Source: Astrothelium macrocarpum (Eukaryota; Ascomycota; Dothideomycetes; Trypetheliales; Trypetheliaceae). Taken from it: DNA of 42,243 bases. The DNA is taken from contig JAGEMR010000193.1 of the NCBI GenBank assembly GCA_021030915.1, positions 1 through 42,243 of the forward strand, given 5' to 3'. Shown piece after piece: positions 39,150 through 42,243 of the stretch. How positions within the stretch are numbered: the first letter of the stretch is position 1; each line of letters starts with the position of its first letter. Made by a program: the position numbers and the translations under genes. Below the pieces are notes generated by a model. That model worked only from the letters and a program-made list of their open reading frames with translations. It was not told where the DNA came from and did not search any database.

Positions 39150-40778
39150 ATGGCAGACACCAAAACTCCGGAAACCGGTCTTTCCACTATAGAACCAATG
39201 CATGATTTGGCTGACCCTCACAACGACGAGATGGTTCTCGCAATGGAAAAGAAGATTCTACGCAAATTGGACTTCCGCATTGTCCCCATCCTATGGCTAC
39301 TTTTCCTTGTGTCTTTCATTGATCGTGGAAACATTGCAAACGCAAAAATAGAAGGAATGGAACAAGATTTACACCTACATGGAAATCAGTACAACAATGC
39401 CTATTGGGTCTTCACACTCGGTTATGTCATCTTTGGTGTCCCGGCAAATCTCATATTCGAGCACTTCGGTCCCAAGACACTCAGCGTCATGATGTTTGCG
39501 TGGGCACTGACTGTTCTCGGCCAGGGTTTGACACAGAGTTATCTTGGGCTAGCTTTTTGCAGGTTTCTCGAGGGCGTCTGTGAAGCAGGGTTTGTTCCAG
39601 GGTGTGCTACACTCATTGGATCATATTACAAGAGAGACGAATACCTTAGGCGATATGTGGTATTCTATAGTGCTACTGCCATTGCTGGTGCATTCAACGG
39701 TGTAAGCCAGGGGATATAGCTCGGCCTTGCATTCAAGCTGACTAGAATTAGTTCCTAGCCAGTCTAATTGAGAAAATGGATGGAGTTGGAGGGTATTCGG
39801 GCTGGCGATGGTATGTTGACAACGGATCTACAAAAGAAATCCAAGGGCTCATGCGTGAACAGGATATTCATCATTGAAGCGCTGGTAACCATCGTTGTCT
39901 CACTTGCAAGTTTCTTCGTCATCATCGACTTCCCGGAGGATACTACGCTGTTCAGTGGGCAGGAAAAGAGAGTACTGCTTGACCGCCTTCGCAACGACGG
40001 CGATTACACTATGATAGATCGGAAATCAGAAATACTGCTGTGCCTCAAAGACTGGAAAATCTGGATTGGGTATACCAATTCTATCTAAGCATCAAACTTA
40101 TTTCCAAAGCTATGGTTGCTGACTGATTCTCACAGAACAATCGTCTACATCGCCGCCAATGCAATCGCGAGTTCGGTCGTTGCATTTCAGCCCACGATAC
40201 TCAAAGGCCTTGGATACACCGCCGGAGCTGCTCAAGTTCATAGCATTCCCGTCTACATTGTTGCATTTTCTGCCGAGATTATCTGTTGTTTCCTCAGCGA
40301 AATAGTGCAACAACGCTACATTTTTGCAATGGCCGGAGTTACCCTTAGCACCATCGGCCATGCAATCGAACTCGCACAGCCGCACGGTAGACAAGCTCGA
40401 TATGCGGGCATGTTTTTTGTCACGATGGGTTATAACATTATTCAGCCGATTATGGTGGTATGGCTTGCAATCAATGTCGGCAAGGGCTACAAGCGGACAG
40501 TCGCACTGGGTATGTTGATTGCGATTGGAAACACTGGAAACTTCATTGGGACCAACGTCTTTATAACACGTGAGAGTCCGGTGTTCCATACTGGTTTCAG
40601 TGTGGGCATGGCCATGACCTGGACTGCGGGTCTTTTCTTGACGATCTTGTACGTGGGAATGAGAATCGAGAATCGCAGAAGGGCTAAGAGACGTTCAATG
40701 CTTCCGGCTGAGTTAGACCATGCACTCTACGAAGATCAACGGCCCGACGACCATCCCGACTTCAGATTCAAGTTGTAG
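39150..40778 (+). CDS. MFS transporter, anion:cation symporter (Dal5/Tna1-like) family
   Basis: Four exons join in phase to 486 aa: 39150-39701, 39752-39810, 39863-40069 and 40136-40778. The introns are 50, 52 and 66 nt (donors GTAAGC, GTATGT, GTATAC). The start ATG follows AAACAAG. A hydrophilic N-terminus leads to FIDRGNIANAKIEG (57-69), the signature after the first helix of allantoate/nicotinate-type permeases. YWVFTLGYVIFGVPANL, RFLEGVCEAGFVPG and the IFIIEALVTIVVSL helix follow. FVIIDFPEDT starts the central loop, and DWKIWIGTIVY begins the second half, which ends with a charged RRRAKRRS tail. About 12 helices are expected in the plasma membrane. Likely substrates are small organic anions or vitamins; the sequence does not tell which. 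It starts a plus-strand unit, with the fourth transposon beginning 174 bases after the stop. Confidence 0.92.
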
Positions 40779-40952
40779 GGGGGTGGATAAACGGAATTCT
40801 CAAGGAGGTTGAACTGATTTTGCTCTGTACCAGCGTTCGATAGCCTTTACTGCAGGCTCTTGAATCTTTACACTTTCTCACATGCCATTTGTGCTTCTGG
40901 TAATGTCCTGATAGGAAAATACCTTGATAATCCAAAAATTAAAAATTCATTA

Positions 40953-40995
40953 ACGTGGTTTACCACCCAGCCGCGCATATCACCCAGCCGCGTAC
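40953..40995 (+). repeat. Terminal repeat of the right-edge transposon with duplicated motif
   Basis: CACCCAGCCGCG appears twice, at offsets 12-23 and 29-40 from the inferred tip. The unit is named terminal by analogy with the other elements. Confidence 0.6.
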
Positions 40996-41053
40996 TTTCC
41001 GCATTGCATATCCCATTAATATTAACACAAATAACAATAATTAGGAAATTTAT

Positions 41054-42243
41054 CTATTTTTCATCGGATTCTGATTCAGTATCTGTTTTTTCAATTTTAT
41101 TATAAATACGTGTATTATATTTAATTATATTATAAATATTATATTATTATAAAATCGTTATTATTTTTTTTGATGGATTATTATTTTCGTTTTCATCAGA
41201 TATATATCATTTCTTCGAATTCTTTTTAATTAATAATTTTATAAAATTATTTATATTAAATATTTCTTCAAATTGTATATATAATTTTTTGATTTTTTAA
41301 TATTTTATAAATATCATATTTATATTTTAAAAAATACGTATTTATTCAATTAAAAGAATAATTGAATATATCATTATTTATATATTTTTTATTATTTAAT
41401 TTATAATTTCAATAATTGATATTAAAAAATTTTTTTAATAAATAAAAATTCATTTTTTGATAAAATTAAATTATTTGATGATTTATTAAAAATTGGAAAG
41501 AATTTATGATTTTCATTTATAAATAATAAAAGAATATTTATTCAATAATGTAAATATTTTTAAATAAATATCTAATTTTAAAATCATGATATCTGAATTT
41601 TAAAATATAATTCTAATTTTTCTGAATTCAAATTTGATATTTAATTTAATAAAAATTTTAAAATATATTAATTTGAATATAATAAAAAATTCGAATTTAA
41701 TGATATAATTAATCATGATTTTAATCAAAAGATTAATTTTATTATTATATATATATTTTAAAAATGAATATAATATAATATCCAATAATTAAAATAAATA
41801 AAATATATATATAAATATATTAATAATAATAATTTTATTTTTTTTATAAAAATTATTAAATTTAATTAATAAATGATTTTTATATTTATTAATAATTAAT
41901 AATTAATATACGTTTTTTAAATAATTTTTTATATATTTATTAAAATATTAAATTCAATTTAAATTTATTTCATTATCAATTTATTTATTAAAAATAAATT
42001 TAATAATTTAATTATCTAAAAAATCCAATTTCATAATTCAATTTATAAAATAATAAATATTTTAAATAATAATAAATAATAAAATATATCAATTTTTTAT
42101 ATTGATATATTCAATAATTATAATCCATTTCTAATTTTTAAATTGAATAAATTTGATTTTATCATATTTTTTAATATATATTATTATTATTAATATAATT
42201 ATCATATTCATTATAAAATTTATTTTATTAAAATTATATATAT
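41054..42243 (-). pseudogene. RIP-mutated transposase relic, acidic C-terminus visible
   Basis: The minus-strand reading ends at a TAG (41054-41056) with IEKTDTESESDEK, a charged acidic tail like those that close many fungal pogo transposases. A little upstream are fragments such as EFEEM and SDENENNNPSKK in shifting frames. The rest is too AT-rich and stop-laden to read. Assignment relies mainly on the tip structure and orientation. Confidence 0.45.

Larger units (their letters stand above)
40953..42243 (-). mobile_element. Pogo/Fot1-type transposon, left end only, RIP-mutated
   Basis: Immediately after a TA (40951-40952) comes ACGTGGTTTACCACCCAGCC, then a second CACCCAGCCGCG copy, and then AT-rich DNA to the window end. 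CACCCAGCCGCG lies at 40964-40975 and 40981-40992, 17 bp apart, in the same layout as the complete elements. A transposase C-terminus on the minus strand ends near 41054. The right end is outside the window, so the inverted repeat cannot be verified here. Confidence 0.68.

Noticed and set aside
32736..40778. ThDP enzyme, membrane protein and MFS carrier as part of the PKS cluster
   Set aside because: They are separated from the PKS by about 19 kb of unrelated genes, relics and transposons. No shared feature supports grouping them.
1..42243. tRNA, rRNA or CRISPR features
   Set aside because: I saw no cloverleaf-like A/B-box pairs, rRNA segments or regularly spaced repeat arrays by eye. A covariance-model scan would be needed to exclude small RNAs.

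Overview
This window reads as nuclear DNA of a filamentous ascomycete (Pezizomycotina). The genes have short introns of about 44-91 nt with GTRNGT donors and CTRAY-like branch points. The protein families are typical of moulds: a highly reducing polyketide synthase, a C2H2 plus fungal-specific-domain regulator, a GtaA-type glutaminase, a fungal rhodopsin-domain membrane protein and a HET relic. Normal-composition DNA alternates with very AT-rich blocks in which transposase genes are riddled with C-to-T/G-to-A type stops, the signature of repeat-induced point mutation (RIP). A Leotiomycetes or Dothideomycetes origin is possible, but the sequence alone does not settle it.

Layout. 1-548: tail of a RIP-mutated pogo/Fot1-type transposon. 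About 1.2-2.5 kb: relic of a GMC oxidoreductase (minus strand). 3.76-4.69 kb: intact short-chain dehydrogenase (plus). About 5.19-5.67 kb: broken membrane-protein-like reading on the plus strand. 6.24-13.54 kb: intact four-exon reducing PKS (minus; 2,374 aa; KS-AT-DH-vestigial MT-ER-KR-ACP). 15.16-16.35 kb: secreted GH5 glucanase (minus). 16.5-18.7 kb: complete 2.15 kb pogo-type element with long terminal inverted repeats. 18.8-20.4 kb: type-B carboxylesterase (plus) with an apparent frameshift in its signal peptide. 20.5-22.3 kb: a second complete pogo-type element. 22.9-23.2 kb: a fold-back MITE-like repeat. 23.3-25.9 kb: seven-exon C2H2/fungal_trans regulator (minus). About 26.15-26.47 kb: HET-domain relic. 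27.86-30.48 kb: glutaminase-family secreted protein (minus). 30.85-32.18 kb: conserved fungal protein of unknown function with a GC-AG intron (minus). 32.74-34.83 kb: ThDP-dependent enzyme (minus). 35.7-37.1 kb: rhodopsin-domain membrane protein (minus). 39.15-40.78 kb: MFS anion:cation symporter (plus). 40.95 kb to the end: start of a fourth pogo-type element.

How it fits together. The PKS has no release domain, an eroded methyltransferase and an unusual ER cofactor loop. The nearby SDR, the carboxylesterase and the C2H2 regulator are the obvious candidates for a small polyketide locus. That grouping is inference from proximity, and transposons now break up the right flank. The 32-41 kb genes (ThDP enzyme, membrane protein, MFS carrier) show no direct link to the PKS.

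The most striking structural observation is that four transposons with unrelated terminal sequences share one architecture. Each sits at a TA. Each has a motif repeated twice near its tip, the two copies exactly 17 bp apart and starting 12-15 bases from the end. Each carries traces of a pogo-type transposase. One of these elements also splits a probable bidirectional promoter of only about 290 bp between the GH5 glucanase and the carboxylesterase.
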